From: Anaeroglomus sp964630775
GTDB lineage: Bacteria > Planctomycetota > Phycisphaerae > Sedimentisphaerales > Anaerohalosphaeraceae
Length of the DNA stretch: 64,000 bases
Assembly (NCBI GenBank): GCA_964630775.1
Contig: CAZVYY010000013.1
Location: forward strand, 1-64,000
Direction: 5' to 3'
Shown: piece after piece, positions 34,294 to 44,151 of the stretch
Layout: each line of letters begins with the position of its first letter
Numbering within the stretch: the first letter of the stretch is position 1
Notes under the pieces: model-generated
Seen by the model: the letters and a program-made list of their open reading frames with translations, nothing else
Told to the model about the DNA's origin: nothing
Databases searched by the model: none
Translations under genes and position numbers: made by a program

Positions 34294-36321
34294 ATGACCA
34301 AAACAAATAAACACGCACAAGGTACGACCATACAGTTCAACCTCAAGAACTCCCCGCTGGAGCTTTTGGTTGAACGTGAATGGCTGCTGACCAACAGTCG
34401 GGCCGGCTTTTCCAGCAGCACCCTGGCCGGCTGCAATACCCGCCGCTATCACGCCCTGCTGATTGGATCTCGCACCCCCCCCGCCAACCGCATCAAATCG
34501 CTGGCGACCTGTCTGGAAACCATTCACCGCGCGGACGGACGCGAATTCTCGTTCAGTTGCTTTGAGTTTGATAAGGCGTTTCACCCGCAGGGATATCAGT
34601 ATCTGACCGCGTTTCGAAAGGATATCGGCGTTCACTGGGATTTTCGGATGGACTTTGCAGCCCTGACCCGGTCGCTTTATCTGCTTCCGGACAGTGATAC
34701 AATAGCCCTGACCTACACTTTCACTGAAGTCAAAGAAGCGTTTGATTTTTCCATCAGGCCCTTTGCTTCGATGCGGGATTTCCATAGCCTTCAAAATGAA
34801 TCCACCCATCTCTATTCGGTGTGGAATGACCAGGAAATCGCCATCCAGAATGACAGCGACCCCAACGGCAAACTGCTGCTGCATTGCGATTTGACTCGAT
34901 TTGAGCAGCAGCCTCAGTGGTGGCGACGGTTTTTCTATCGCCAGGAGCAGCGCCGCGGCCAGGATTGCTTTGAAGACCTCTGGTCGCCGGGCATATTCAC
35001 GCGGCGAATCGAAAAGCCCTGCCGGCTGACATTCTGGGCTGCATTTACCGACGACCTGGAGTCCAATAACAACCTGGATCAGATGGATATCGATATTGTC
35101 ATCGATAGTCTGCAGCTCAAACAGAAAGAACTGCTCAAAAAAGCCGACACAACCGACCCCATCTGCAGCCAGCTGTTTATTTCCGCCGGCCAGTTTGTGG
35201 TGGAGCGGATTATCGGCGATCGTCCTACCCCGACAATCATTGCGGGGTATCCGTGGTTCCTCGACTGGGGCCGGGATACCTTTATTGCTCTGGAAGGTTT
35301 GTGCCTGTGCACCGGGCAAACCCTGACCGCTGCCGGCGTGCTGCAAACCTTTGCCAAAGCCGTCAGTGAAGGCATGATTCCAAACCGTTTCGACGACTAC
35401 GGCCACGGCGCCCATTATAACAGCGTCGATGCCTCGATGTGGTTTGTCCATGCCGCCTTTGCCTATTTACGAGCCACCGATGATCGCCAGACGTTCAGCG
35501 GAAAACTTCTTCCGGCCATCAAATGGATCGTGGACTCCTACCGGCGAGGAACACGCTTTGATATTCATGCCGACAAGGACAGCCTGATTTCCGCCGGAAA
35601 CGCCGATACCCAGCTCACCTGGATGGACGCCAAATGCAACGGCGTTGTATTTACGCCCCGCTATGGCAAGTCCGTCGAAATTAATGCACTGTGGTACAAC
35701 GCCCTGCGAAATCTGGAATGCTATTATCAGGATAAAAACATTGAGCAGACGGCCTTCTATCACACCCTGGCCGAAGAGGTTCAGAAAAGCTTTTCCAGGA
35801 TATTCTGGAATGAAAAATACAATTGCCTGTTTGACTGCATCCTGCCGGATGGAACCGAAGATGCCAGCATCCGACCCAATCAGATACTGGCCGTCAGCCT
35901 GCCGTATTCACCGCTGACCAAAGCACAACAGCAAAAAGTCGTTCAGGTGGTACAGGACCACCTTCTGACTCCGCACGGCCTGCGAAGCCTCAGCCCCACA
36001 GACAGTCGATATGCCCCCCGGTATGAAGGAGGCCCCTTTGAGCGGGATTCGGCCTATCATCAGGGAACCGTCTGGGCGTGGCTGATTGGGCCTTTTGTCG
36101 AGGCGTATTTGCGTATCCACAGCTTCACGCCGGAGGCCAAACGCCAGGCCGATAAATTTTTGGAACCGCTCCTGACGCATTTTATCGAGGACGGCTGCAT
36201 CGGCAGTATCAGCGAGGTCTTTGACGGCGACCCGCCGCAGAAACCCAAAGGCTGCTTTGCTCAGGCATGGAGTGTTGCCGAAGTCCTGCGGGCCTGGATG
36301 CTGATTCATAAAAGCAAATAA
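34294..36321 (+). CDS. Glycogen debranching enzyme (amylo-alpha-1,6-glucosidase family)
   Basis: 675 residues. The N-terminal about 270 residues match the GDE_N beta domain (REWLLTNSRAGFSSSTLAGCNTRRYHALL); the C-terminal (alpha/alpha)6 domain carries GYPWFLDWGRDTFIALEGL, SVDASMWFVHA, RPNQILAVSLPYSPL and YHQGTVWAWLIGPF. It hydrolyses alpha-1,6 branch points of glycogen. Third gene of the cluster (36-base gap). No terminator was obvious after it; the MBL-fold gene converges. Confidence 0.9.
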   Translation: MTKTNKHAQGTTIQFNLKNSPLELLVEREWLLTNSRAGFSSSTLAGCNTRRYHALLIGSRTPPANRIKSLATCLETIHRADGREFSFSCFEFDKAFHPQGYQYLTAFRKDIGVHWDFRMDFAALTRSLYLLPDSDTIALTYTFTEVKEAFDFSIRPFASMRDFHSLQNESTHLYSVWNDQEIAIQNDSDPNGKLLLHCDLTRFEQQPQWWRRFFYRQEQRRGQDCFEDLWSPGIFTRRIEKPCRLTFWAAFTDDLESNNNLDQMDIDIVIDSLQLKQKELLKKADTTDPICSQLFISAGQFVVERIIGDRPTPTIIAGYPWFLDWGRDTFIALEGLCLCTGQTLTAAGVLQTFAKAVSEGMIPNRFDDYGHGAHYNSVDASMWFVHAAFAYLRATDDRQTFSGKLLPAIKWIVDSYRRGTRFDIHADKDSLISAGNADTQLTWMDAKCNGVVFTPRYGKSVEINALWYNALRNLECYYQDKNIEQTAFYHTLAEEVQKSFSRIFWNEKYNCLFDCILPDGTEDASIRPNQILAVSLPYSPLTKAQQQKVVQVVQDHLLTPHGLRSLSPTDSRYAPRYEGGPFERDSAYHQGTVWAWLIGPFVEAYLRIHSFTPEAKRQADKFLEPLLTHFIEDGCIGSISEVFDGDPPQKPKGCFAQAWSVAEVLRAWMLIHKSK

Positions 36322-36437
36322 TATCCGGCTTGCCCTTCCAATTACAAGCGGATTTATCGAGACATGGCAATTCCGTATATGAGGCATCTGGCCGCAGATA
36401 TCAGCATCATTGCCTCTGTCTGGCTGTTGGGCAGAAA

Positions 36438-37340
36438 TTAGACCTCGGATGAATTGCCGGCGGGCGGCTCTACACTTTTCGCTTCACCAGACTGGCGGTA
36501 TTTTCGGTCCATCAAAAAATGGATTTTCTTAAATACCTCTGACGGCAGCCTTTTTCGCAGCATCGTTCGTGCCTGCCCCACAGTGGTTCGCTGGGTCAGA
36601 TGAGTAATCACAATATACTGGTTATTCATCCGATCCAGCAGCGGCCCAAATTCATCAATATGCATATGACGCCCCGCGTCGGCCCGGTCGGTATGTTCAT
36701 CTTCAAAAAAAGTGCACTCCGCAATCAGAATCTGGCTGTTGGCAACATAGTCCAGCAGCGAAAAATCCACGTATGAGGTATCTCCCAGATACGTAACGAT
36801 CGGAATCTCCAGCGGGCTGTCTATCGCGACGCCCTTCTTTTTGAGCTGCACCAGCTCCGGCCCGCTAAGATCATGATATTCCGGCTTGAGTTTTTTCCGC
36901 CGCTCAATGACACAAAAACCGATGGATTCCCGCGTATGTTTGGTAGGAAACGCCCTCACAAACAGATTGGGTTTAACCTTATATTCATCCCCCGGCCGCA
37001 TCGGAACCAATTGTGCCGGTATCCGGCTGCCATCCAGCCGTCCCCAGGCCTGCAATATCTGGTTCAGGGAATCGATCGTGTTCGGCGGCGTCAACACCAC
37101 CCCCGGAGCCATCTTTAAAAAATTCCGATGCGACAGGTAATACGCAATCCCCGCCGCATGGTCCATGTGCCCATGCGTCAACAGGATATTTTGAATCGGA
37201 ATAATCTGATCCGGAGCCTTGCCGATGTCAAAACACACATCCAATTGAGGCATCCCAATAACCGATTCCTCACCGGCCACGGAATACCCCTGTAAATCAA
37301 GACCATCCAACGTTATATGTGACAGATTATGACTGGACAT
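36438..37340 (-). CDS. Metallo-beta-lactamase-fold hydrolase, RNase Z-like
   Basis: 300 residues from ATG 37340, which has GAGAGGTG directly upstream. LLTHGHMDHAAG (HxHxDH, about residue 56) is the zinc motif; further ligands are in FPTKHTRESIGF, YLGDTSYVDF, ECTFFEDEHT, HMHIDEFG and ITHLTQR. The order resembles RNase Z/ElaC-type proteins, but the sequence is divergent, and tRNA 3' processing cannot be claimed. Convergent with the glycogen cluster, divergent from the DUF434 gene. Confidence 0.75.
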   Translation of the reverse strand: MSSHNLSHITLDGLDLQGYSVAGEESVIGMPQLDVCFDIGKAPDQIIPIQNILLTHGHMDHAAGIAYYLSHRNFLKMAPGVVLTPPNTIDSLNQILQAWGRLDGSRIPAQLVPMRPGDEYKVKPNLFVRAFPTKHTRESIGFCVIERRKKLKPEYHDLSGPELVQLKKKGVAIDSPLEIPIVTYLGDTSYVDFSLLDYVANSQILIAECTFFEDEHTDRADAGRHMHIDEFGPLLDRMNNQYIVITHLTQRTTVGQARTMLRKRLPSEVFKKIHFLMDRKYRQSGEAKSVEPPAGNSSEV

Positions 37341-37446
37341 TTCACCTCTCAATAATAGTTTATGGCCGCATAGTAGGGTATCTCGCTTTTCCTGTCAAAT
37401 CTTTTTATTGCTTGCAGTTGTTCCCGCTGCGGATTACCATAAAACC

Positions 37447-38193
37447 ATGCCGGATACACGTTTACACAGAGGAAAAGCCCCGGAAGATGACCACTTATTC
37501 GGCCCCCAAATGCTGGATTTGCTGGGCCGGGCAACGGCGGATTTGTCATTACTGCTGAGCCGGGGATATGCCGAAAAAAGCACGCTCAAGCTGGTTGGAG
37601 ACCGCTACAGCCTGACTGCCCGGCAGCGTGTCGCTGTCGGGCGATGTGCCTGTTCAGACCAACAGCTTGCCGTCAGGAAGAAACACCAATACCCAATAGA
37701 TTCTATCCAGAACAAAATCCTCTTATTGGACGGCTACAATATTCTCATCACCCTGGAATCGGCCCTGAGCGGAGGGTATATCTTTCGGGGACGCGATGGC
37801 TGCATCCGCGACCTGGCCGGAATTCACGGAACCTACCACAAAGTGAACGAAACCATTCCAGCCATCAAAATGATCGGGCAAGTACTGACAGAATTAAACC
37901 TGCAAAAGGCCGTCTGGTATCTGGACAGCCCCGTTTCCAATTCCGGCCGGCTGAAAACTATAATTCGCTCACTATTCCAGAATTGTCCGATTGAAAATGA
38001 GATTCAATTAGTTCCCAATCCGGATAAAGAGCTTGCTGCGGCTGAGCACTGTATTGCCACCAGTGACAGCGTCATTCTCGACCAGTGCAAGCAGTGGCTT
38101 AATCTGCCGCTCCTGCTGCTGAACTATCTTCAACAGCAGGGTTTATCCTTTCATCTCATTGATTTATCAAATACAGAAAATCCAGCAGCATAA
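37447..38193 (+). CDS. DUF434/DUF5616 domain protein
   Basis: 248 residues from ATG 37447 (the family start, MPDTRLHRGKAPEDDHLF). An N-terminal DUF434-like segment (LLSRGYAEKSTLKLVGDRYSLTARQRVAVGRCACSDQQ) is followed by a Rossmann-like part (ILLLDGYNILITLESALSGGYIFRGRDGCIRDLAGIHG) with conserved Asp, Asn and Arg, resembling DUF5616. The Asp-rich nuclease-like appearance (LDGYN, YLDSPVSNSGR, TSDSVIL) suggests a PIN/NYN-type fold, which is inference. No experimentally known function. Confidence 0.65.
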   Translation: MPDTRLHRGKAPEDDHLFGPQMLDLLGRATADLSLLLSRGYAEKSTLKLVGDRYSLTARQRVAVGRCACSDQQLAVRKKHQYPIDSIQNKILLLDGYNILITLESALSGGYIFRGRDGCIRDLAGIHGTYHKVNETIPAIKMIGQVLTELNLQKAVWYLDSPVSNSGRLKTIIRSLFQNCPIENEIQLVPNPDKELAAAEHCIATSDSVILDQCKQWLNLPLLLLNYLQQQGLSFHLIDLSNTENPAA

Positions 38194-38232
38194 AAAAACT
38201 GCCCCAAAACCGGATTCAGGCTTCGGGGCAGT
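38192..38232 (-). terminator. Terminator of the type II secretion operon
   Basis: On the minus strand ACTGCCCC (38225-38232) pairs with GGGGCAGT (38198-38205), followed by a T7 run (38192-38198). It lies 37 bases after the gspD stop and overlaps the 3' end of the convergent DUF434 gene. Confidence 0.8.
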
Positions 38233-38268
38233 ACGAACGCAAAAAACAAGAGTGACTTGATTGAATCG

Positions 38269-41200
38269 TTAAAGCGCGTTTGGATCACTCATCATTATTC
38301 TTACTTTTTCGGCCAGATCGTTAATAATCTGATCCCGCTGCTCAGAGTGTTTCTGGATAACCTCTTTGTGGTTGGCAGCCGAGGGCATTTCCCGACGCAT
38401 GGTTTCATCAAACACATAAGGCGTTACAAAAACCAGCAGTTCAGTATTGGACAAACTCTGCTTTGTATGTGTAAAGAGTAATTCGCCAATCAACGGAATC
38501 TCACCGAGCAATGGAACTTTATTGACCACTTTGTTGTCATTTTGTTCCAGAATACCACCCAGCATAATCGACTGGCCGTCTGACACAATCAGTCGGGTTG
38601 TGGTGTCCAGGTTCTTTCGAGGATACTGGGTGTTAATCAGAGTCAATAATTCCATTTCGGAGATATTCAGGTTGATTGTCATATCCACTGCTTTTTCCGG
38701 CGTAATATTGGGACGCACCCGCAGGGTAATACCTACATTTTCATAGGTATAGGTCCGACTGGTGTTGCTCAGATTTGAACTGTCGGACTGCTCCCCTTCG
38801 ATAAATGCAACTTTCTGGCCTTTGACAAAAATCGCCTCTTCGTTATCCTTGGTCCAGAGTGTCGGCTGGTTCATGATTCGTCCCTTGGTTTTGGTAATCA
38901 GAAAATCCACCAACGCATAGATATCCAGACTCGTATCCAGTTGCGTTCCATTGGGACCGCTGAAATCCTCAATATTTTCAAGAGCATTCAGGAATCGGGT
39001 CCCGTTAACTCCCACATCGCCGAAAGCCTGGGGATTGGAAGACAGCATCACACCCAGACTGCTGTTATCTTCCAGGTTGATTTCCACAATGACGACCTTA
39101 ATCATGACCTGCATGCCGGGCTGATCCAGCGATTCAATCATCCGGGTAATATCGTCCACATACTCCGCCGGCGCCATGACTAAGATGGCCTTGCTGCGCT
39201 GGACCGGTACAAATCGGACCTTGCCAATCAGATTGCTCGGAGGCAGTTGGTCATCGGTTCGCTGCTGACGGGTCCACCAGGGGGTAATCGCCGACGAGGA
39301 TGATTCTGATGCACTGACTGCCGCGCCCTGATTTTCTGCATCATAACTGCTTAGTCCCTTGGCCGAACGTGGAATAGTCGTCGGCGTTCCCGCTTCATTG
39401 AAGATAGAGTTCAACTGGTCGCAGAGGGATTCGCAGTCGGCATATTTGAGCACAACCACATGAGGAACCTCCCCTCGTTCCTGCCCATCAAGCTGGTTGA
39501 CCAGACGTTCAATCACCTCGTATGCTTCGGGAATCTTGCTGATAACAATCAGCTTCTTGGTGTCGGGAACCGGTTCAAACGTCAATAATCCATACAGGGA
39601 CCCTACGATTTTCTGTTTGGATTCGGTGGAATCCCCCAGCAGCATCCGCATCAGGTTGCTGGATCCGGTACTGCTGTCTTCTGCACTGAACAGTTTATTG
39701 AGCAATTCGGCCATTTTCACCGGATCAGAATTCTGGAGTGTCAGAATACGGTATTGATCCCTCTGAATGTCCAGCGGAACATCCCATTCCTGCTCTATCT
39801 GCCGGGATATCTTCTCCATATTGAGTTCCGACGCAATTACGGTCACCTGCTTTTGCGTGGGATAGGATATCACCTTGACTTCATTCTTCGGATCAGTTCG
39901 AGTCCTGCTGTAATCATAGTATCCATAAGAACGGCTCGCAGCACTGGTCTGACTGTACAAGCCCTCAATATTCTGTTTAATCTGATCCGGATCGGCGTGT
40001 TTAAGCTTGAAGGTCCGCTCGACAAAATAATCGCCGCTGGGCAGGTCGATCTGGGCAATCATTTTCTCGACCATGGTGCGTCCCTCTTCATCGCCGAAGA
40101 TCACGATCTGCTTGGACGCCTCAAGTCCCTCGACCACAACCGGCGCCTTGCCTTTGACCGACGGCATGTCGCGCAGAGTTCTGTTGATCATCGTAACCAC
40201 TTCGCCCACACTGGCGTAAATCACCGGCACCACCGTCTGCTGGGGGGATGCAATCTCGGCCAGGTCCAGTTTCTGAACCCATTCGGCAATGCGCTTCATA
40301 TCCTCGCGGTTGGCCCGGGCGATAATCCATCGCTGCTTGGTTACAGGGATCAAACGAATAGGCGTTGTCGTGCCCTGAATGACAACCGAAGTTAATGTTT
40401 GTGCCTGGGCCCGTGATGAACCGCTGCCGGATCGTCCGGATGGCGATTGCCCCTGCTGCGATTGCGGCTGGGCAGTCCCGCTGCCGGTGGTACGCGTTGC
40501 CTGCCGAGCCTGATCACTCAGGATCAGTTCCATCACGGAAACAATCTCTTCCGGATTACCGTATTCCACCTCAAAAACCTGCTCCACCATCTGATCGGAT
40601 TCTGGAATATCCAGTTCCTTGATAATCTTTTCAATACGAAGCAGATTATCGACGGTATCAATCACCGCAACCCGGCCGGTATTCTCATCGGCCATTGCGT
40701 ACCCGTGTTCGCCAACCAGAGGCTTGATCATTTCAACCAGATTGCTGGGCCGGTAGTTATACATCTGGAACCACTTTTCAACCATGCTGGTCTTGTCCTG
40801 AACCCGGGCCAGCGGCTCATCCACCCCCAGGGTCGGTATCGCCCCGAGCTTGGCCGTCAGAATGGGACGCAGGATAATCCGCTGTTCCCCCTGATCGGCA
40901 ATCACTCCGCGCGATTGCAGCGCCATAAAGATTAAGCCCAGCGCCTGAGCACGAGTCACACGCTGCGGCGAATACACCGTAATCCGAGTCTGCATAATCT
41001 CATCGGAAGACGGAATAATCGCCTTGCCGGTCCAGTCGCCCAGCATTTTAATAATGTTTCGCATCTCAACGTTATTGAGATTCAGCGATTCCATCGGTTC
41101 ATTGGGATCGCCCGGTGCTCCCATGGGTCGAATATCAAAACCCATACCGCGGGCAAACTGTTGTCCCCGTTCCATCATGCGCTGCCGCTCTTCCGGGGTC

Positions 41201-41460
41201 ATGGTCGAAAAATCGAATGAAAATCCACCGCCGGCACCACCGGCACCGCGCCGGCTGCCGCGTCCAAAACGCCCTTCTTCCATGGATCGCTGATTGGGAT
41301 CCATGGGACGCGGCGGATTGACATCCTGGGGACGTTCAACAGCCGTCGGAACAGCAGGCGTATTGACATCCTTCACTTCGGTCTGTGTTTCTGCGATAGT
41401 GATGCATATCAGGGCTGTAATACCCGCGGCAATTCCAATACATACGTTCTTCAGTTTCAA
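38269..41460 (-). CDS. gspD: Type II secretion system secretin GspD
   Basis: 1063 residues, longer than the usual 650-780. Signal peptide at residues 1-23. Gly/Arg-rich segment (about 65-85), then several N domains with the repeats typical of secretins (LNNVEMRNIIKMLGDWTGKAIIPS; VFEVEYGNPEEIVSVM; TFKLKHADPDQIKQNI; VVVLKYADCESLCDQL), and a C-terminal secretin domain (about 800-1030: VEINLEDNSSLG, GRIMNQPTLWTKDNEEA, VGITLRVRPNIT, VPLLGEIPLIGELLF). It forms the outer-membrane gate. Extra N-type repeats and a Gln/Ser linker (about 323-353) account for the length. Last gene of the operon. Confidence 0.93.
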   Translation of the reverse strand: MKLKNVCIGIAAGITALICITIAETQTEVKDVNTPAVPTAVERPQDVNPPRPMDPNQRSMEEGRFGRGSRRGAGGAGGGFSFDFSTMTPEERQRMMERGQQFARGMGFDIRPMGAPGDPNEPMESLNLNNVEMRNIIKMLGDWTGKAIIPSSDEIMQTRITVYSPQRVTRAQALGLIFMALQSRGVIADQGEQRIILRPILTAKLGAIPTLGVDEPLARVQDKTSMVEKWFQMYNYRPSNLVEMIKPLVGEHGYAMADENTGRVAVIDTVDNLLRIEKIIKELDIPESDQMVEQVFEVEYGNPEEIVSVMELILSDQARQATRTTGSGTAQPQSQQGQSPSGRSGSGSSRAQAQTLTSVVIQGTTTPIRLIPVTKQRWIIARANREDMKRIAEWVQKLDLAEIASPQQTVVPVIYASVGEVVTMINRTLRDMPSVKGKAPVVVEGLEASKQIVIFGDEEGRTMVEKMIAQIDLPSGDYFVERTFKLKHADPDQIKQNIEGLYSQTSAASRSYGYYDYSRTRTDPKNEVKVISYPTQKQVTVIASELNMEKISRQIEQEWDVPLDIQRDQYRILTLQNSDPVKMAELLNKLFSAEDSSTGSSNLMRMLLGDSTESKQKIVGSLYGLLTFEPVPDTKKLIVISKIPEAYEVIERLVNQLDGQERGEVPHVVVLKYADCESLCDQLNSIFNEAGTPTTIPRSAKGLSSYDAENQGAAVSASESSSSAITPWWTRQQRTDDQLPPSNLIGKVRFVPVQRSKAILVMAPAEYVDDITRMIESLDQPGMQVMIKVVIVEINLEDNSSLGVMLSSNPQAFGDVGVNGTRFLNALENIEDFSGPNGTQLDTSLDIYALVDFLITKTKGRIMNQPTLWTKDNEEAIFVKGQKVAFIEGEQSDSSNLSNTSRTYTYENVGITLRVRPNITPEKAVDMTINLNISEMELLTLINTQYPRKNLDTTTRLIVSDGQSIMLGGILEQNDNKVVNKVPLLGEIPLIGELLFTHTKQSLSNTELLVFVTPYVFDETMRREMPSAANHKEVIQKHSEQRDQIINDLAEKVRIMMSDPNAL

Positions 41461-41471
41461 GGCTTATCTCC

Positions 41472-42203
41472 TTATTGCATGGGTTGTGTTCGATTTCTTC
41501 GAAATTCTTCAAATGCCGCCCGACGCTCTTCCGGCGACATATTCATTATGCGATCCCGCATCTGGCCCAGTTCCTCATTGGACATTCTCCGGAAATCAAA
41601 GCCGCCCGGCCCGCCACCCATCATCATCCCGGGAGGCCCCATACGGGGTGCTTCCGGTGCGGCAGGGGCTTCTCCGGGACGCGTCCCGGCAGACGGTTCA
41701 GCCCGCGCGGTTTCCCCGCGTCGGCCAAAGCCCTGCCCCTGACCGCGGCCGCCATATTCAACCGCCACATCAAACGGACGCAAGACCTGTTCCTGATTCT
41801 GCCACGATATCCGGACTTCCGTAGGGGTTATTTCCAGAATTTTGGCCCCGTTGAATTCATCTCCGGTTCTTTTCCACTCTTCACCGAATAAGGCGTATTC
41901 TCCGAGAATCGCCAGGCATTGCGGAAGGGACGGCGTCGCCGCAGGCCCGGCAAACAGGCTCTTGGTTCGTATTGCATCCAGGGCCTCATTTTTCGGCGGC
42001 GACGCTTCAGCAAACTGCTTTTCCATGGCCAGGTAGCGTTCAATGGCTTTGTCCACGCGACCGGACAGACCTGAGATGGTGATCCCGTATGAAGCGACCA
42101 CCCAGACCAGCCCGATGGCCGGGCACAGCCACAGATATCGGATAATCGTTTGTCCGACACTGCCGGCTGCCCAGTGTTTGACTGTATGCATAGCTCTTGT
42201 CAT
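41472..42203 (-). CDS. GspC-like inner-membrane protein of the type II system
   Basis: 243 residues. One N-terminal transmembrane helix (about 22-46), a small periplasmic domain (CLAILGEYALFGEEWKRTGDEFNGAKILEITPTEVRISW) that resembles the homology region of GspC/PilP, and a Gly/Met-rich tail ending in MSPEERRAAFEEFRRN. Its location between gspM and gspD supports a GspC role, linking the inner-membrane platform to the secretin. No PDZ domain is seen. The start overlaps gspM by 4 bases. Confidence 0.6.
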   Translation of the reverse strand: MTRAMHTVKHWAAGSVGQTIIRYLWLCPAIGLVWVVASYGITISGLSGRVDKAIERYLAMEKQFAEASPPKNEALDAIRTKSLFAGPAATPSLPQCLAILGEYALFGEEWKRTGDEFNGAKILEITPTEVRISWQNQEQVLRPFDVAVEYGGRGQGQGFGRRGETARAEPSAGTRPGEAPAAPEAPRMGPPGMMMGGGPGGFDFRRMSNEELGQMRDRIMNMSPEERRAAFEEFRRNRTQPMQ

Positions 42204-42760
42204 AAAACTTTTGCACTCCCTCGGAAGGTGGATACCGTAAACGTAAAATCCAGTTCCTGCCGATTTCTCTCGTCCACGCGAAGTGTCAGTTCTTCAACGC
42301 CGACATAATAAGGATTCTTTTTCAATTCCTCCAGCAGCTTGACCATCGCCGGAAACTGACACCGGCCGCGGCATTGCAGCATGATAACGCTTGAGGCATT
42401 GGGACCCGTCGCAGAGCCAGTCTGAAACTGAAAATTCTTGACCTGAATACCCGCCTGCTGAATCTGTTTGGTCAACTGGTCCCGCAGAAGCTGGACCTGC
42501 TTGTCGGGGTCCACCGGCATCTCCAGCACCGGGACCGCCGCGGTCAGGCTTTTCAATTTCATGGCTTCCACGCTGCCTTCTTCGGCCAGCAGCATCGACA
42601 GATTCTGACGCTGCTGACGAAGACGGCTTTGAATCTGCCCGGCTTTCAGCAATATCGGCTCAGCGATCAGAAAGTAAACCACCATCAGTCCGCCTGTCAC
42701 GGCACAAAAAATGGCTATTTTCCTTTCCCGCGGATTGAGTTTGTCGAGGTATTTCATCAT
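42200..42760 (-). CDS. gspM: GspM/PilO-like type II secretion protein
   Basis: 186 residues. Transmembrane helix at about 15-36 after the typical basic LNPRERKIAIF start, a coiled-coil stretch (GQIQSRLRQQRQNLSMLLAE), then a ferredoxin-like PilO/GspM domain. With GspL it forms the inner-membrane assembly platform. 4-base overlaps join it to gspL and the gspC-like gene. Confidence 0.78.
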   Translation of the reverse strand: MMKYLDKLNPRERKIAIFCAVTGGLMVVYFLIAEPILLKAGQIQSRLRQQRQNLSMLLAEEGSVEAMKLKSLTAAVPVLEMPVDPDKQVQLLRDQLTKQIQQAGIQVKNFQFQTGSATGPNASSVIMLQCRGRCQFPAMVKLLEELKKNPYYVGVEELTLRVDERNRQELDFTFTVSTFRGSAKVL

Positions 42761-44151
42761 GATCGCGTAAAATTCCTGTAAGCTAAGGTTATCGTAAACT
42801 GCACCTGACTTCGCCGTTCATCCAGCGTCGGAGAAATCAGCTTGACATCTTTGAAACAGGCCTGCTCCTGCAGTTTCTTGTGAAACGCATTGACCTGTTC
42901 AAACGAACGGGCCTTGGCGGCGATCCGAACCGGCTGGCCTTTCTTGAAGCTGATGCTGTCCAGCAGCATATCCCTGTCCATACAGCTTCCAATCGCCGAC
43001 AGCATTTCCAGCATATCCGGACGGGCCTTGGAGATTCGATCCCGCATCTGCTGGCGCTCAAGAATCGCATGCCCGGTGGTGCCGTGATATTCCGAAGACA
43101 GGGCCTGCTCGATCGCCTCCAGCTGCCTGGCCGATGTCCAGTAAATCCCGCCCAGCAGCAAAATCACAAATATCGCCGCCGCGGCAAGACCTCGAACCAG
43201 CCCTTTTTTATCCACCACGGCATCATCCATCGCTTCGGTCTTCGGCAGGCGGATGAAATCATACGTCGGCCCCTGCTCATCCAGAGCCGCTATGGCAAGA
43301 CCAATCGTTTCCGGACGATTGCGGATTTCCGTCAGCTTATCCCGAATCCCCAGCGCCGAGATTTTATTGTCCGACAGCCTCCATCGCTGTACCGGCCGAC
43401 CGCCCTGGGCAAGTTCCCGGCATAACGCCGCGACAATGTCTTCTTCGCCGGTGATATAAACCGGAGTGCTTTTGGGCAGTTCCATCGTATCCAGGACCGC
43501 AGCCAAATCATGGGCAACCACCGTCGTCAAAGACAGGTCCTCCACATCCACCGCCGCCGCCCGCACCAGCTTTTCCCCCTCGGAAACCGCCAGGATGCAG
43601 CTATGTTTGCGAATCTGAATCAGGACACACTTTTCCGTTGTGCTCTCAAACACACCCGCCCATCCCTTGACCAGACCGGCGGCATCCGGCAAAATCGATC
43701 CCACCCGCCCCGGAACCACATTACATAGTTCCTGATAATAATTCTTCCGCACCACAGCCAGACACCCGTCCTGCGTGGTGCCATCCTGTCTGACCATCCG
43801 CCAGGTAAAGGCCGCCTGAGAAAGCGGCATCGGCAGCAGGGTCTCGGCCTGGGCATGAATAATCGCCGTCAGCCTGGCCCCTTCCACCTGGGGTGTCTTG
43901 AATGCAAAAAAAACCGTCTGCGTGGTATCGGCCCCGACACACACAAGCGTTGTATCCTCATCCGGATTGGATTTGCCGCCGGACAGTTTTTCAATCTCGG
44001 ACGCCAGCTTCGCCGCATCCGATACCGTAGCATATCCGCCCATCCGGAAACCTGTCGCCGCTTTTTCAACCAGGGTCAGTATCCATCCCGTATGATCCGC
44101 GGCTTTCAGGATGCCAATTGCTTTGGAATATTGTTTTGTCTCGTTATTCAA
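42757..44151 (-). CDS. gspL: GspL-like type II secretion protein (PilM/PilN fusion)
   Basis: 464 residues. The cytoplasmic N-terminal about 320 residues have the actin-like PilM/GspL fold; a transmembrane helix (about 328-347, AAAIFVILLLGGIYW) leads to a periplasmic PilN-like domain (DMLLDSISFKKGQPVRIAAKARSFEQVNAFHKKL). It couples the ATPase GspE to the membrane platform. 4-base overlaps on both sides. Confidence 0.82.
   Translation of the reverse strand: MNNETKQYSKAIGILKAADHTGWILTLVEKAATGFRMGGYATVSDAAKLASEIEKLSGGKSNPDEDTTLVCVGADTTQTVFFAFKTPQVEGARLTAIIHAQAETLLPMPLSQAAFTWRMVRQDGTTQDGCLAVVRKNYYQELCNVVPGRVGSILPDAAGLVKGWAGVFESTTEKCVLIQIRKHSCILAVSEGEKLVRAAAVDVEDLSLTTVVAHDLAAVLDTMELPKSTPVYITGEEDIVAALCRELAQGGRPVQRWRLSDNKISALGIRDKLTEIRNRPETIGLAIAALDEQGPTYDFIRLPKTEAMDDAVVDKKGLVRGLAAAAIFVILLLGGIYWTSARQLEAIEQALSSEYHGTTGHAILERQQMRDRISKARPDMLEMLSAIGSCMDRDMLLDSISFKKGQPVRIAAKARSFEQVNAFHKKLQEQACFKDVKLISPTLDERRSQVQFTITLAYRNFTRS

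Noticed and set aside
33949..35451. 500-codon open frame opposite the GH57 and debranching genes
   Set aside because: Shadow frame; the plus-strand frames contain the conserved catalytic motifs.
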